In this document: positions 8,167-14,102 of the stretch, in pieces
Numbering within the stretch: the first letter of the stretch is position 1
Layout: the number at the start of each line of letters is the position of its first letter
Source: Chitinophagaceae bacterium UBA4857
Lineage (GTDB): Bacteria > Bacteroidota > Bacteroidia > Chitinophagales > Chitinophagaceae
Length of the DNA stretch: 18,928 nucleotides
Direction of reading: 5' to 3'
NCBI GenBank assembly: GCA_002399735.1
Contig: DHEF01000031.1
Location: 8,225 to 27,152 of the forward strand
Notes under the pieces: generated by a model
Told to the model about the DNA's origin: nothing
Databases searched by the model: none
The model's input: only the letters and a program-made list of their open reading frames with translations
Made by a program: the position numbers and the translations under genes

Positions 8167-8985
8167 TTATTCCGGTTTACCAAGTAATGTATAACTATTT
8201 GTAATTAAGACATTTTGTTTTCCCAAGCGTTCTGTTAAATAGTATTTATGGTTTAGTCCGCACAATATTAAAATCTTTTTTCCGGGGTTTTCATTTATTA
8301 TTTTCACTAATTGTTCTACCATGTAAGCGTTTCTTTTATCCCAGAAAATGGTCGTATTTTCAAAACCATTAACAATAGCTGTGTCTGTAAGATATAATTT
8401 ACCCATATTAAGTACTTGCCCCTTTTCTATTTCGTAAAGTTGCCGGGTACGCTCCATTACATCCGGATGATTTATTGCCGATAATGTTGAACCAAGCACC
8501 CAGGAGTAATACTCCTTGTTTGTTTTTTTAAAGGAAGCATAAACAATGCTATCCTGAGTAGAGAGAGAGGCCGCATCCAGTTGGCGGTAAAACCTGTTAT
8601 TAATAGCTATCCATTTTTTAACATAGCCTCGCCTGTTCGGGATAAGGGTATCATAAGGTAAAATGACAGCGTTTTTGTTTCTTTTAGCATATTGCTGGAC
8701 ACTTAATTGTTCTATGCTGGATTTACGAATTTTTAAAAAGTTAGCGGCTCTTAATCCAAAAACAGATTTATACGGCTTATCCTGCTCCCGTAAAATAATA
8801 TCCGGCTTAAGCCGGTTTAATATGTTGTATAATGTATTATGGTTAAACTTTTTATTACCGGTATGTATGGTACCTATTATAAATATTTCAGAGGGTGCCG
8901 GTGAGTGTTGTGCCAACAGGTTAATAGCAGTACAAAAATGTATTGCTATTAAAACAAAATACTTACAGGTAACACTTAGCCTCAT
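8167..8985 (-). CDS. Secreted TraB/GumN (Tiki)-like protein
   Basis: A 272-residue protein with a signal peptide (cleavage about residue 25, LLA-Q). It shows the sparse motifs of the TraB/PrgY/GumN/Tiki superfamily: a first GxxH (GTIH, 38-41), a Glu in PDIILRE (Glu67), RN in WDKRNAYMVEQL (218-219), and a second GxxH (GLNH, 243-246) after KKILILC. In Tiki proteins the GxxH motifs and the Glu hold the metal of a membrane-linked protease; bacterial members are mostly uncharacterised. The sequence between is diverged, so this is a fold-level call. The gene starts 5 bases after the HAD phosphatase stop, so it is the second gene of that unit. It is AT-rich (18 of 60 G/C in one counted line). Confidence 0.75.
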   Translation of the reverse strand: MRLSVTCKYFVLIAIHFCTAINLLAQHSPAPSEIFIIGTIHTGNKKFNHNTLYNILNRLKPDIILREQDKPYKSVFGLRAANFLKIRKSSIEQLSVQQYAKRNKNAVILPYDTLIPNRRGYVKKWIAINNRFYRQLDAASLSTQDSIVYASFKKTNKEYYSWVLGSTLSAINHPDVMERTRQLYEIEKGQVLNMGKLYLTDTAIVNGFENTTIFWDKRNAYMVEQLVKIINENPGKKILILCGLNHKYYLTERLGKQNVLITNSYTLLGKPE

Positions 8986-8990
8986 TTATA

Positions 8991-9692
8991 TTAAAATATG
9001 TTAAACAACTGCTCCAACGATGTAACTGTATAAGTGGCGCTTACCTCCTGATTATTGCCCACATGGTTTACATACACCTGGTCCATGCCCGCGTTTTTAG
9101 CACCTAAAATATCTACATCAACGGTATCGCCAATCATAATGCTGGTATCAGGTATGGCATTGGCACGTTTAAAAGCGTAATCAAATATTTCTTTATTGGG
9201 TTTTAAACTGTTGCTTCCTTCGGAAGTAATAACTTCTTTAAAAAACGGAGCTAGTCCTGAATATTTTAGTTTACTATGTTGTACCGTTTCAAAACCGTTG
9301 GTAATTAAATGCAGCTGGTATTTTTTTTCCTGTAAGTACTGCAACAACTCTATAGCATGAGGAAACAAAATAGTACGTGTGGGCAACATGGTTAAAAATG
9401 TATCACTCATTTTTTGTGACAGGGCTTCATCTGCAATTTTAAAATCCAGCAAGGCCAGCCACATCCGTTTAACCCGTAATTCGTTTTGTTTTATAAATCC
9501 TTTACGATACCGCTCCCACAGTTTGTCGTTATGTACCAGGTAGTTTTTATAAAACAAATCAAAGTCATGAATTCCTCTTTTTTCTAATTCTAACTCGGCG
9601 TATAAACTTATCAGTGTTTCGCGGGCATTGGCATCAAAGTCCCACAGCGTATGGTCTAAATCAAAAAATAAGTGCTGGTATTTGCTTTGCAT
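8991..9692 (-). CDS. HAD-superfamily phosphatase, YjjG/PynA-like nucleotidase
   Basis: A 233-residue HAD hydrolase with all four motifs: I FFDLDHTLWDF (nucleophile Asp11, acid Asp13), II LITNG (129-133), III LKPN (Lys164), IV GDTVDVDILGAKNAGM (188-203, Mg ligands Asp189 and Asp192/194). DLDHTLWDFDANA near the N-terminus and the C1-type helical cap fit the YjjG family, which hydrolyses pyrimidine nucleoside monophosphates including modified ones (house-cleaning). Cytosolic. The start is firm because only ten residues precede Asp11. The -7 box ends only 5 bases before the ATG, so the mRNA may be leaderless. It heads a two-gene unit with the TraB-like gene and diverges from the D-aminoacylase gene. 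Confidence 0.93.
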   Translation of the reverse strand: MQSKYQHLFFDLDHTLWDFDANARETLISLYAELELEKRGIHDFDLFYKNYLVHNDKLWERYRKGFIKQNELRVKRMWLALLDFKIADEALSQKMSDTFLTMLPTRTILFPHAIELLQYLQEKKYQLHLITNGFETVQHSKLKYSGLAPFFKEVITSEGSNSLKPNKEIFDYAFKRANAIPDTSIMIGDTVDVDILGAKNAGMDQVYVNHVGNNQEVSATYTVTSLEQLFNIF

Positions 9693-9697
9693 AGTAA

Positions 9698-9705
9698 CAA
9701 AGATA
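9698..9705 (-). promoter_or_regulatory. -7 promoter box abutting the HAD start codon
   Basis: TATCTTTG on the minus strand matches TAnnTTTG exactly. Only 5 bases (9693-9697) separate it from the ATG at 9690-9692, so transcription would start at or next to the start codon. No clear -33 TTTG is present. Confidence 0.55.
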
Positions 9706-9813
9706 AATCATTCGTTACAGCGGCCGGTTTGTTATCTGTTATTGATAAATTAAACTTGGTGTAAAAGTTAATTTCGGTTAATATTACATAGTTCGTTTTT
9801 AAACCTATTTGCT

Positions 9814-11391
9814 ATGCGTTTATTTGCTTTTTGCCTGGTTTTTATTTGCTCTGTTGCCAAGGCCCAACAATACGATGTACTTATACAAAACGGCCGCATT
9901 ATAGATGGTAGCGGTAATAACTGGTATTACGGCGATATTGCTATTAAAAATGGTAAAGTGGCAAAGGTTGGTCGCATAACAAATGCAACTGCCACTAAGG
10001 TTATTAATGCTACCGGCTTAACCATTGCTCCCGGATTTATAGATGTACACACCCATATTGAAGGCGATGAAAGCAAGGACCCTCAAGCCAAAAGTTTTAT
10101 TTACGATGGTGTAACTACGGTAGTTGCCGGTAACTGCGGCGCATCTAATGTTGAGGTGGGTAAATATTTGCGTTGGATAGATTCGCTAAAGCTGTCTGTT
10201 AACGTGGCTACGCTTATTGGCCATAACGATGTACGCAAAGCGGTAATGGGCCGTGCCAACCGTGATGCCACAACAGCGGAGCTGCAACAAATGCAACAAC
10301 TGGTTACCAAAGCCATGCAGGATGGTGCCGTGGGTATGTCAACCGGGTTAATTTATATACCCGGCACTTACACCAAAACACCCGAGATTGTTTCGCTGGC
10401 AAAAATTGTAGCACAGTATGGCGGTTTATACGCCAGCCATATGCGTGACGAAGGCGATAGCGTTACACAGGCTATTAACGAAGCCATTACCATTGGCCGC
10501 GAAGCAGGGCTGCCGGTGCAGATTTCGCATTTTAAACTAAGCGGCCAACACAATTGGGGTCGTAGTAAACAAACTGTTGCCATGGTAGAAGATGCCCGTA
10601 AAGAAGGTATTGATGTTACTATCGATCAATATCCCTACACCGCCAGCAGTACCAGCATTAGTACCTTATTACCCGATGCTGTTTTAGCAGACGGACAAGA
10701 CAGTATTAAAGCCCGTTTACAACGTGCCGATATACGCAAACAGGTTACTGCACATATATTGGCTCGTTTAAAGAAAAGAAAATTAAAACACCTGAGTTAT
10801 GCGGTAGTGGCTTATTACGCACCCGATACTACGTATAATGGTAAAAGCATTGAAGAAATAAATCGCATGAAAGGCGGTAAACATACTGCCAAAGCCGAGG
10901 CCGAAACAGTGATGGACATTATGATGAATGGCGGCGCCAGTGCCGTTTTTCATGGCATGAGTGAAAACGATGTGCAGTATATAATGCAGTATCCGTTTAA
11001 CATGTTTGCCAGCGATGCATCCATTCGGATTTTTAATGCCGGCATGCCGCACCCACGTGGTTATGGTACCAATGCCAGGGTGTTGGGCAACTATGTTCGG
11101 AACTTAAAAGTGCTATCGTTAGAAGAAGCAGTACGCCGAATGACCAGCCTGCCGGCACAAAAATTTATGCTACACGACAGGGGTTTGTTAAAAGAAGGTA
11201 TGGCTGCTGATATTGTTGTTTTTGATGCGAATACAGTAACCGATGTATCTACTTTTGCCAAGCCGCACGCCTACTCAACCGGATTTAAATATGTATTGGT
11301 AAACGGAAACATTACGGTTGACAATGCAGTGCATAATGGTACCCGTGCAGGTATAAGTTTGTATGGACCTGCGAAAACCCCCAACCCCTAA
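9814..11391 (+). CDS. Secreted D-aminoacylase / N-acyl-D-amino-acid deacylase
   Basis: A 525-residue amidohydrolase with a signal peptide (cleavage after AKA, about residue 17). It removes the acyl group from N-acyl-D-amino acids, probably in the periplasm. Zinc-site residues of the D-aminoacylase family are all visible: HTH in GFIDVHTH (His79, His81), Cys108 in AGNCGA, His209 in YASHMRDEG, His239 in QISHFK, and Asp401 in MFASDAS. DQYPYTASST (271-280) and the closing FDANTV...VNGNI region are typical. The normal family C-terminus ends around GISLYGPA; the last residues KTPNP and the stop codon lie in a dispersed CCCCTAAAGGGG hairpin (11385-11396), so the original 3' end seems to have been overwritten. 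It stands alone, convergent with the SnoaL-like gene; D-amino-acid release from wall material is a plausible role (inference). Confidence 0.93.
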   Translation: MRLFAFCLVFICSVAKAQQYDVLIQNGRIIDGSGNNWYYGDIAIKNGKVAKVGRITNATATKVINATGLTIAPGFIDVHTHIEGDESKDPQAKSFIYDGVTTVVAGNCGASNVEVGKYLRWIDSLKLSVNVATLIGHNDVRKAVMGRANRDATTAELQQMQQLVTKAMQDGAVGMSTGLIYIPGTYTKTPEIVSLAKIVAQYGGLYASHMRDEGDSVTQAINEAITIGREAGLPVQISHFKLSGQHNWGRSKQTVAMVEDARKEGIDVTIDQYPYTASSTSISTLLPDAVLADGQDSIKARLQRADIRKQVTAHILARLKKRKLKHLSYAVVAYYAPDTTYNGKSIEEINRMKGGKHTAKAEAETVMDIMMNGGASAVFHGMSENDVQYIMQYPFNMFASDASIRIFNAGMPHPRGYGTNARVLGNYVRNLKVLSLEEAVRRMTSLPAQKFMLHDRGLLKEGMAADIVVFDANTVTDVSTFAKPHAYSTGFKYVLVNGNITVDNAVHNGTRAGISLYGPAKTPNP

Positions 11392-11402
11392 AGGGGCTTT
11401 AG
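11385..11402. repeat. CCCCTAAAGGGG hairpin overlapping the D-aminoacylase stop codon
   Basis: Two alternative small stems: CCCC/GGGG (11385-11388 with 11393-11396) and CTAAAG/CTTTAG (11388-11393 with 11397-11402). The TAA stop codon (11389-11391) sits in the loop of the first. Such motifs are recurrent in Bacteroidota spacers (general knowledge). Confidence 0.5.
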
Positions 11403-11459
11403 TGTCTGACGAAGCATAATATTTTTTGCTACCAGCGTCCCTCCCTTGATTGGGCTTTA

Positions 11460-11480
11460 CTTGCGTCGCACTCTTGTACT
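11460..11480. repeat. Dispersed repeat R2, copy B
   Basis: CTTGCGTCGCAC followed by TCTTGTACT, 20 of 21 identical to 4240-4260. Its last five bases form part of the inverted repeat starting at 11476. Confidence 0.75.
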
Positions 11481-11599
11481 GCAACAATTCTATTGATCAA
11501 AATGCAGTACTCCGTATTTTAATTGGAGTGCCTGTAACTTTACTCAGCATTATGCAAGGTGCACCACGACCTGTCGGTGGTACTGCAGTAATTCTATTG
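11476..11599. repeat. Direct repeat pair, 18/20 identical, with internal hairpins
   Basis: GTACTGCAACAATTCTATTG at 11476-11495 and GTACTGCAGTAATTCTATTG at 11580-11599 differ at two positions and are 104 bases apart. Between them lie the second arm TGCAGTAC (11503-11510) and the ACCAC/GTGGT hairpin (11563-11581). The arrangement looks like a small degraded mobile or REP-type unit. Confidence 0.55.
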
Positions 11600-11686
11600 G
11601 GCATTGTGTAATACTTCCTTTTAATTCTTATAGCTTTATAATGGTAATCGGCTAATTGGCAAATTGCCTAATTGCTTAATTGTTCT

Positions 11687-12109
11687 TTAGCTACTATGGT
11701 CGCTGACAATAACCCACTGGTTTTTTATTTTTTTAAACAGTAAAGTAAAATGCCCTTGTATATTACCAACGCTGCGTGTTAAATGCCATTTGCCTACAAC
11801 GGAAAAGTACAATACTGATAATCGTTTTACAGAAAGTATATCAAAGTTTAACTTGCCCATGGTGGCGGTATCCGGATAGTTTTTTTTGTAGTTATTTAAG
11901 GTGTTTTGCCAGCCATGGGTAACACCGTTTTTACCAATAAAAGTCAGGGAGTCGTTTTCCCAATAACCTTTCATAAAAGCATCAATGTTGCCCGCATTCC
12001 AATCGGCCGTTTGGCGTTGTAAAATATTGCGTATGGTTTGCTCGTCGTTTTTTTGTGCAACAACAGTTATGCTTAAAAAAATAGTGATAACGAGTAGTAG
12101 TTGTTTCAT
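11687..12109 (-). CDS. Secreted SnoaL-like / DUF4440 (NTF2-fold) protein
   Basis: A 140-residue protein with a signal peptide (MKQLLLVITIFLSITVVAQ) and one NTF2-like domain. The pattern EQTIRNILQRQTADWNAGNIDAFMKGYW...SLTFIGKNGVTHGWQ, ending in FTLLFKKIKNQWVIVSDHSS, is typical of the DUF4440/YybH-like group: a cone-shaped alpha+beta fold with no universal catalytic residues. Function is unknown; related proteins are predicted ligand binders or ketosteroid-isomerase-like enzymes. It is monocistronic, convergent with the D-aminoacylase gene and divergent from the HTH-like gene at 12554. No perfect -7 box is visible upstream. Confidence 0.88.
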   Translation of the reverse strand: MKQLLLVITIFLSITVVAQKNDEQTIRNILQRQTADWNAGNIDAFMKGYWENDSLTFIGKNGVTHGWQNTLNNYKKNYPDTATMGKLNFDILSVKRLSVLYFSVVGKWHLTRSVGNIQGHFTLLFKKIKNQWVIVSDHSS

Positions 12110-12162
12110 GTTACTAAGTTACTGTATGATTGCTGATTTTTAGTGTGTGTTTTAATTTTATA

Positions 12163-12226
12163 AATGGTTGAAACCATTCACTATGCTGTGAAACTTAACT
12201 TAGCCCACGGTTTAAACCGTGGGCTA
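12163..12226. repeat. REP-like cluster of three tandem hairpins incl. 26-base perfect palindrome
   Basis: Hairpin 1: AATGGTT-GA-AACCATT (12163-12178). Hairpin 2: TTCAC-tatgct-GTGAA (12177-12192). Hairpin 3: a perfect 26-base palindrome with 13-base arms TAGCCCACGGTTT (12201-12213) and its complement (12214-12226), no loop. No U-tract follows, so this is not a typical intrinsic terminator. The pattern resembles REP elements mobilised by IS200/IS605-type (RAYT) transposases (family knowledge); no such gene is in the window. Confidence 0.8.
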
Positions 12227-12289
12227 TAATGTTGCTACGTAAAAGTAAAACGCTTTTTTATAACTGAGGGATAGGAGTTGATACACGTA

Positions 12290-12315
12290 GTAGCACAAAG
12301 TTCTCTCTGTGCTAC
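12290..12315. repeat. 8-bp perfect inverted repeat
   Basis: GTAGCACA (12290-12297) and TGTGCTAC (12308-12315) with a 10-base loop. It could form a stable hairpin. No gene lies close enough to assign it as a terminator. Confidence 0.55.
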
Positions 12316-12394
12316 TCTTTGAAAAAAGTTTGTGTAACTCAGTGGTCTAATAAATCAGCGTTACGAAAAAAGATGAACAATGATATACAGGTGA

Positions 12395-12513
12395 GGGGAT
12401 GCCGGATGTGGAGGGCGGCGACGCAGAAGCCGGTGCGGAGCGATAGCGCAGCACGGCACCCCGTAACAGCCGGTACTGCCGTTGATTAGCGATATACTGC
12501 CGACAGCCCCAAA
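12395..12513 (-). repeat. Dispersed structured repeat R1, copy 2 (diverged)
   Basis: The right end (12463-12510, then AAA) shares with copies 1 and 3 the pattern GGGGCT-TC-GCAG...GCTA-TCA on the minus strand and ends in AGCCCCAAA. The 48-base distance from that end to the hairpin is the same in all three copies. The left part is much more GC-rich and different; a possible stem CCGGTGC / GCACGG (12430-12436 with 12451-12456) has one bulged base. The left boundary is uncertain. It ends about 40 bases before the HTH-like gene. Confidence 0.6.
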
Positions 12514-12515
12514 TA

Positions 12516-12546
12516 TTTCTTACTATTTTAAATTAATATAACTTTG
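12516..12546 (+). promoter_or_regulatory. Promoter of the HTH-like/BtrH_N unit
   Basis: A perfect -7 box TAACTTTG (12539-12546) with a TTTC (12516-12519) 19 bases upstream as a near-consensus -33. The -7 box ends 7 bases before the ATG at 12554, giving a leaderless or almost leaderless mRNA. The -33 begins 3 bases after the R1 copy 2 end. Confidence 0.6.
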
Positions 12547-12553
12547 CCACAAC

Positions 12554-12949
12554 ATGAAAAAGCAGGAAATACCACAGGACCCCAGCGCACTGAATAATGT
12601 GACCAAAGAGGTGGCTTATGCGGTGGATGATGCCGGTAATTATACCACCGATTTAAGTACCGGTTGGTCGGTTAAGGCCGAAGCGCTGGACCATGCCTGG
12701 CAGGATATTGAAAAACGGGTGGCCGATGCCCGTGCAAAAATTGAACGCAAGGAAGCGAGTCCGTTACTGTATTTCATGGAAAAAAAATTAATGGACATAA
12801 AAATTTTATCGGCTTACACCGGCTTTTGGGGCATTACTATTAAACGTCATTTAAGGTATGGCCCTTTTAAAAAACTTAACCAAAAAAGATTAGAAAAATA
12901 TGCCGAGGTATTTGATATAAGTGTTGATGAATTGAAAAACCCTTTTTAA
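12554..12949 (+). CDS. Small HTH-like protein paired with BtrH_N gene
   Basis: A 131-residue cytosolic protein with no family I can name with certainty. Residues 1-65 include EVAYAVDDAGNYTTDLSTGW and a charged helix (HAWQDIEKRVADARAKIERKE). Residues about 78-131 (LMDIKILSAYTGFWGITIKR, then HLRYGPFKKL...KRLEKYAEVFDISVDELKNPF) look like a Cro/C1-type helix-turn-helix: a LA-YTG turn, a recognition-like helix with TIKRH, and the common ending YAEVFDISVDEL. It may be a DNA-binding regulator, or a structural partner of the acyltransferase made from an HTH scaffold. It is separated by 63 bases from the BtrH_N gene on the same strand and probably co-transcribed with it. Confidence 0.8.
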   Translation: MKKQEIPQDPSALNNVTKEVAYAVDDAGNYTTDLSTGWSVKAEALDHAWQDIEKRVADARAKIERKEASPLLYFMEKKLMDIKILSAYTGFWGITIKRHLRYGPFKKLNQKRLEKYAEVFDISVDELKNPF

Positions 12950-13012
12950 AATTATTACTGCAACAATTTTTACGATTGTTTTTTATAGCCTTATCCCCCT
13001 TACATTATTTAC

Positions 13013-14032
13013 ATGAAACTTGATTTTGAACATATACAAACAGCGCACTGCGAAAATGGCGTAAGTGTTAGCCTGTTAAAACATGCCGGTGTACACCAGA
13101 TGACAGAGCCTCTGGCTTTTGGCATTGGCTCGGGTTTGTTTTACATTATACTTAGCGTGGTAAAGGTGAACAATGCACCGCTGATTTCCTTCAGAACCAT
13201 GCCTGGTAAAATTTTTCAGCGTACTTGTCAATCCCTAGGGGTGGCGGTGGTGCGCAAAAAATTTGTATCTAAGGAAAGTGCGCAACGGGCGTTGGACGAA
13301 AGGTTACAACAAGGTTTGCCGGCTGCCTGCCAAGTGGGTGTATATTACTTAACTTACTTTCCTAAAGAATATCGTTTTCACTTTAATGCCCATAATCTGA
13401 TTGTAATAGGCAAGGAAGGAGATAATTACTTAATAAGCGACCCGGTAATGGAAGGGTTACATACATTGAGTAGTTACGAATTGGAGCGTGTACGTTTTGC
13501 GAAAGGTCCATTAGCGCCTCGTGGTCAATTGTATTACCCCGGCACCATTAGTAAACCCGTAACTGACGACCAGATAAAGGCGGCTATTATAAAAGGTATA
13601 AAACGTAATGTGCGGGACATGCTAAATATTCCCGGGTTTTTTGCGGGTGTTAGCGGCATACAACATACCGGTAAAAAAATAAAAACCTGGAAAAGTAAAC
13701 TGGGTGATGATAAAGCCCGCAGCTACTTAGCACAATTGGTTCGTATGCAGGAAGAGATTGGTACCGGAGGTGGTGGGTTTCGTTTTATTTACGGAGCGTT
13801 TTTACAACAATCGCATGCATATCACCCGGTGGATGAGTTACTGGATTTATCGGTACAATTTACCAAAGCCGGTGACCGCTGGCGTGATGCAGCCATACAA
13901 GCTGCGGGTATTTACAAAGGCCGTTTACAATCGCAAGCGGATTATAATGTAATGGGTGATATGTTGATTGAAATTGCAGCCATGGAGAAAAAAGCTTTTA
14001 CGGAATTAAAGGCGGTGGCTAAACAATTATAG
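13013..14032 (+). CDS. BtrH_N / DUF4872 protein, predicted Cys/His acyltransferase
   Basis: A 339-residue cytosolic protein matching the BtrH N-terminal domain plus DUF4872 architecture. BtrH transfers a glutamyl-amino-acyl chain from an acyl carrier protein to an aminoglycoside in butirosin synthesis (family knowledge). Here the papain/C39-like residues are visible: Cys13 in TAHCENGVSVSLLKHAG, His127 in FNAHNLIVIG, Asp143 in YLISDPV. EPLAFGIGSGLFYI (32-45) is the typical following loop. The C-terminal helical part (about 180-339), with GTGGGGFRFIYGAFLQQS and WRDAAIQAAGIYKGR, fits DUF4872. Unlike BtrH, no biosynthetic enzymes, carrier protein or transporter are adjacent; only the HTH-like gene precedes it and a strong terminator follows. 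Substrate unknown; an acyl- or peptidyl-transfer or hydrolysis role is inference. Confidence 0.85.
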   Translation: MKLDFEHIQTAHCENGVSVSLLKHAGVHQMTEPLAFGIGSGLFYIILSVVKVNNAPLISFRTMPGKIFQRTCQSLGVAVVRKKFVSKESAQRALDERLQQGLPAACQVGVYYLTYFPKEYRFHFNAHNLIVIGKEGDNYLISDPVMEGLHTLSSYELERVRFAKGPLAPRGQLYYPGTISKPVTDDQIKAAIIKGIKRNVRDMLNIPGFFAGVSGIQHTGKKIKTWKSKLGDDKARSYLAQLVRMQEEIGTGGGGFRFIYGAFLQQSHAYHPVDELLDLSVQFTKAGDRWRDAAIQAAGIYKGRLQSQADYNVMGDMLIEIAAMEKKAFTELKAVAKQL

Positions 14033-14050
14033 GGTTTATAAAATACAACA

Positions 14051-14088
14051 TTTAAAAAAAGCAAGGTCAGAGCCTTGCTTTTTTTAAA
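14051..14088. terminator. Bidirectional intrinsic terminator
   Basis: TTTAAAAAAAGCAAGG (14051-14066) pairs perfectly with CCTTGCTTTTTTTAAA (14073-14088) around a 6-base loop TCAGAG. The GCAAGG stem has a seven-T tract on either strand, serving both the BtrH_N gene (+) and the mannose-1-phosphate guanylyltransferase gene (-), which converge here. Confidence 0.93.
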
Positions 14089-14102
14089 TAACCTTTTCAG
14101 TA

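Larger units (their letters stand above)
11392..11686. other. Intergenic mosaic of short repeats and hairpins
   Basis: No gene is supported. The 295 bases contain R2 copy B (11460-11480), an 8-bp perfect inverted repeat GTACTGCA (11476-11483) / TGCAGTAC (11503-11510), a direct repeat 11476-11495 / 11580-11599, a bulged hairpin ACCACGAC...GTCGGTGGT (11563-11581), and a hairpin ATTGGCA-AAT-TGCCTAAT (11655-11672). Confidence 0.65.
12110..12553. other. 444-base intergenic region packed with hairpins and R1 copy 2
   Basis: No gene is supported. It carries three tandem hairpins (12163-12226), an isolated inverted repeat (12290-12315), R1 copy 2 (about 12395-12513) and the promoter of the HTH-like gene. 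Confidence 0.7.

Noticed and set aside
8663..9004. 113-codon plus-strand frame
   Set aside because: Antisense shadow of the TraB-like gene, which has clear family motifs on the other strand.
12430..12456. Hairpin in R1 copy 2 as a third homologous stem
   Set aside because: Several alternative pairings (CCGGTGC/GCACGG, GGTGC/GCACC, TGCG/CGCA) compete, and the sequence does not align with the stems of copies 1 and 3, so it is not used as covariation support.
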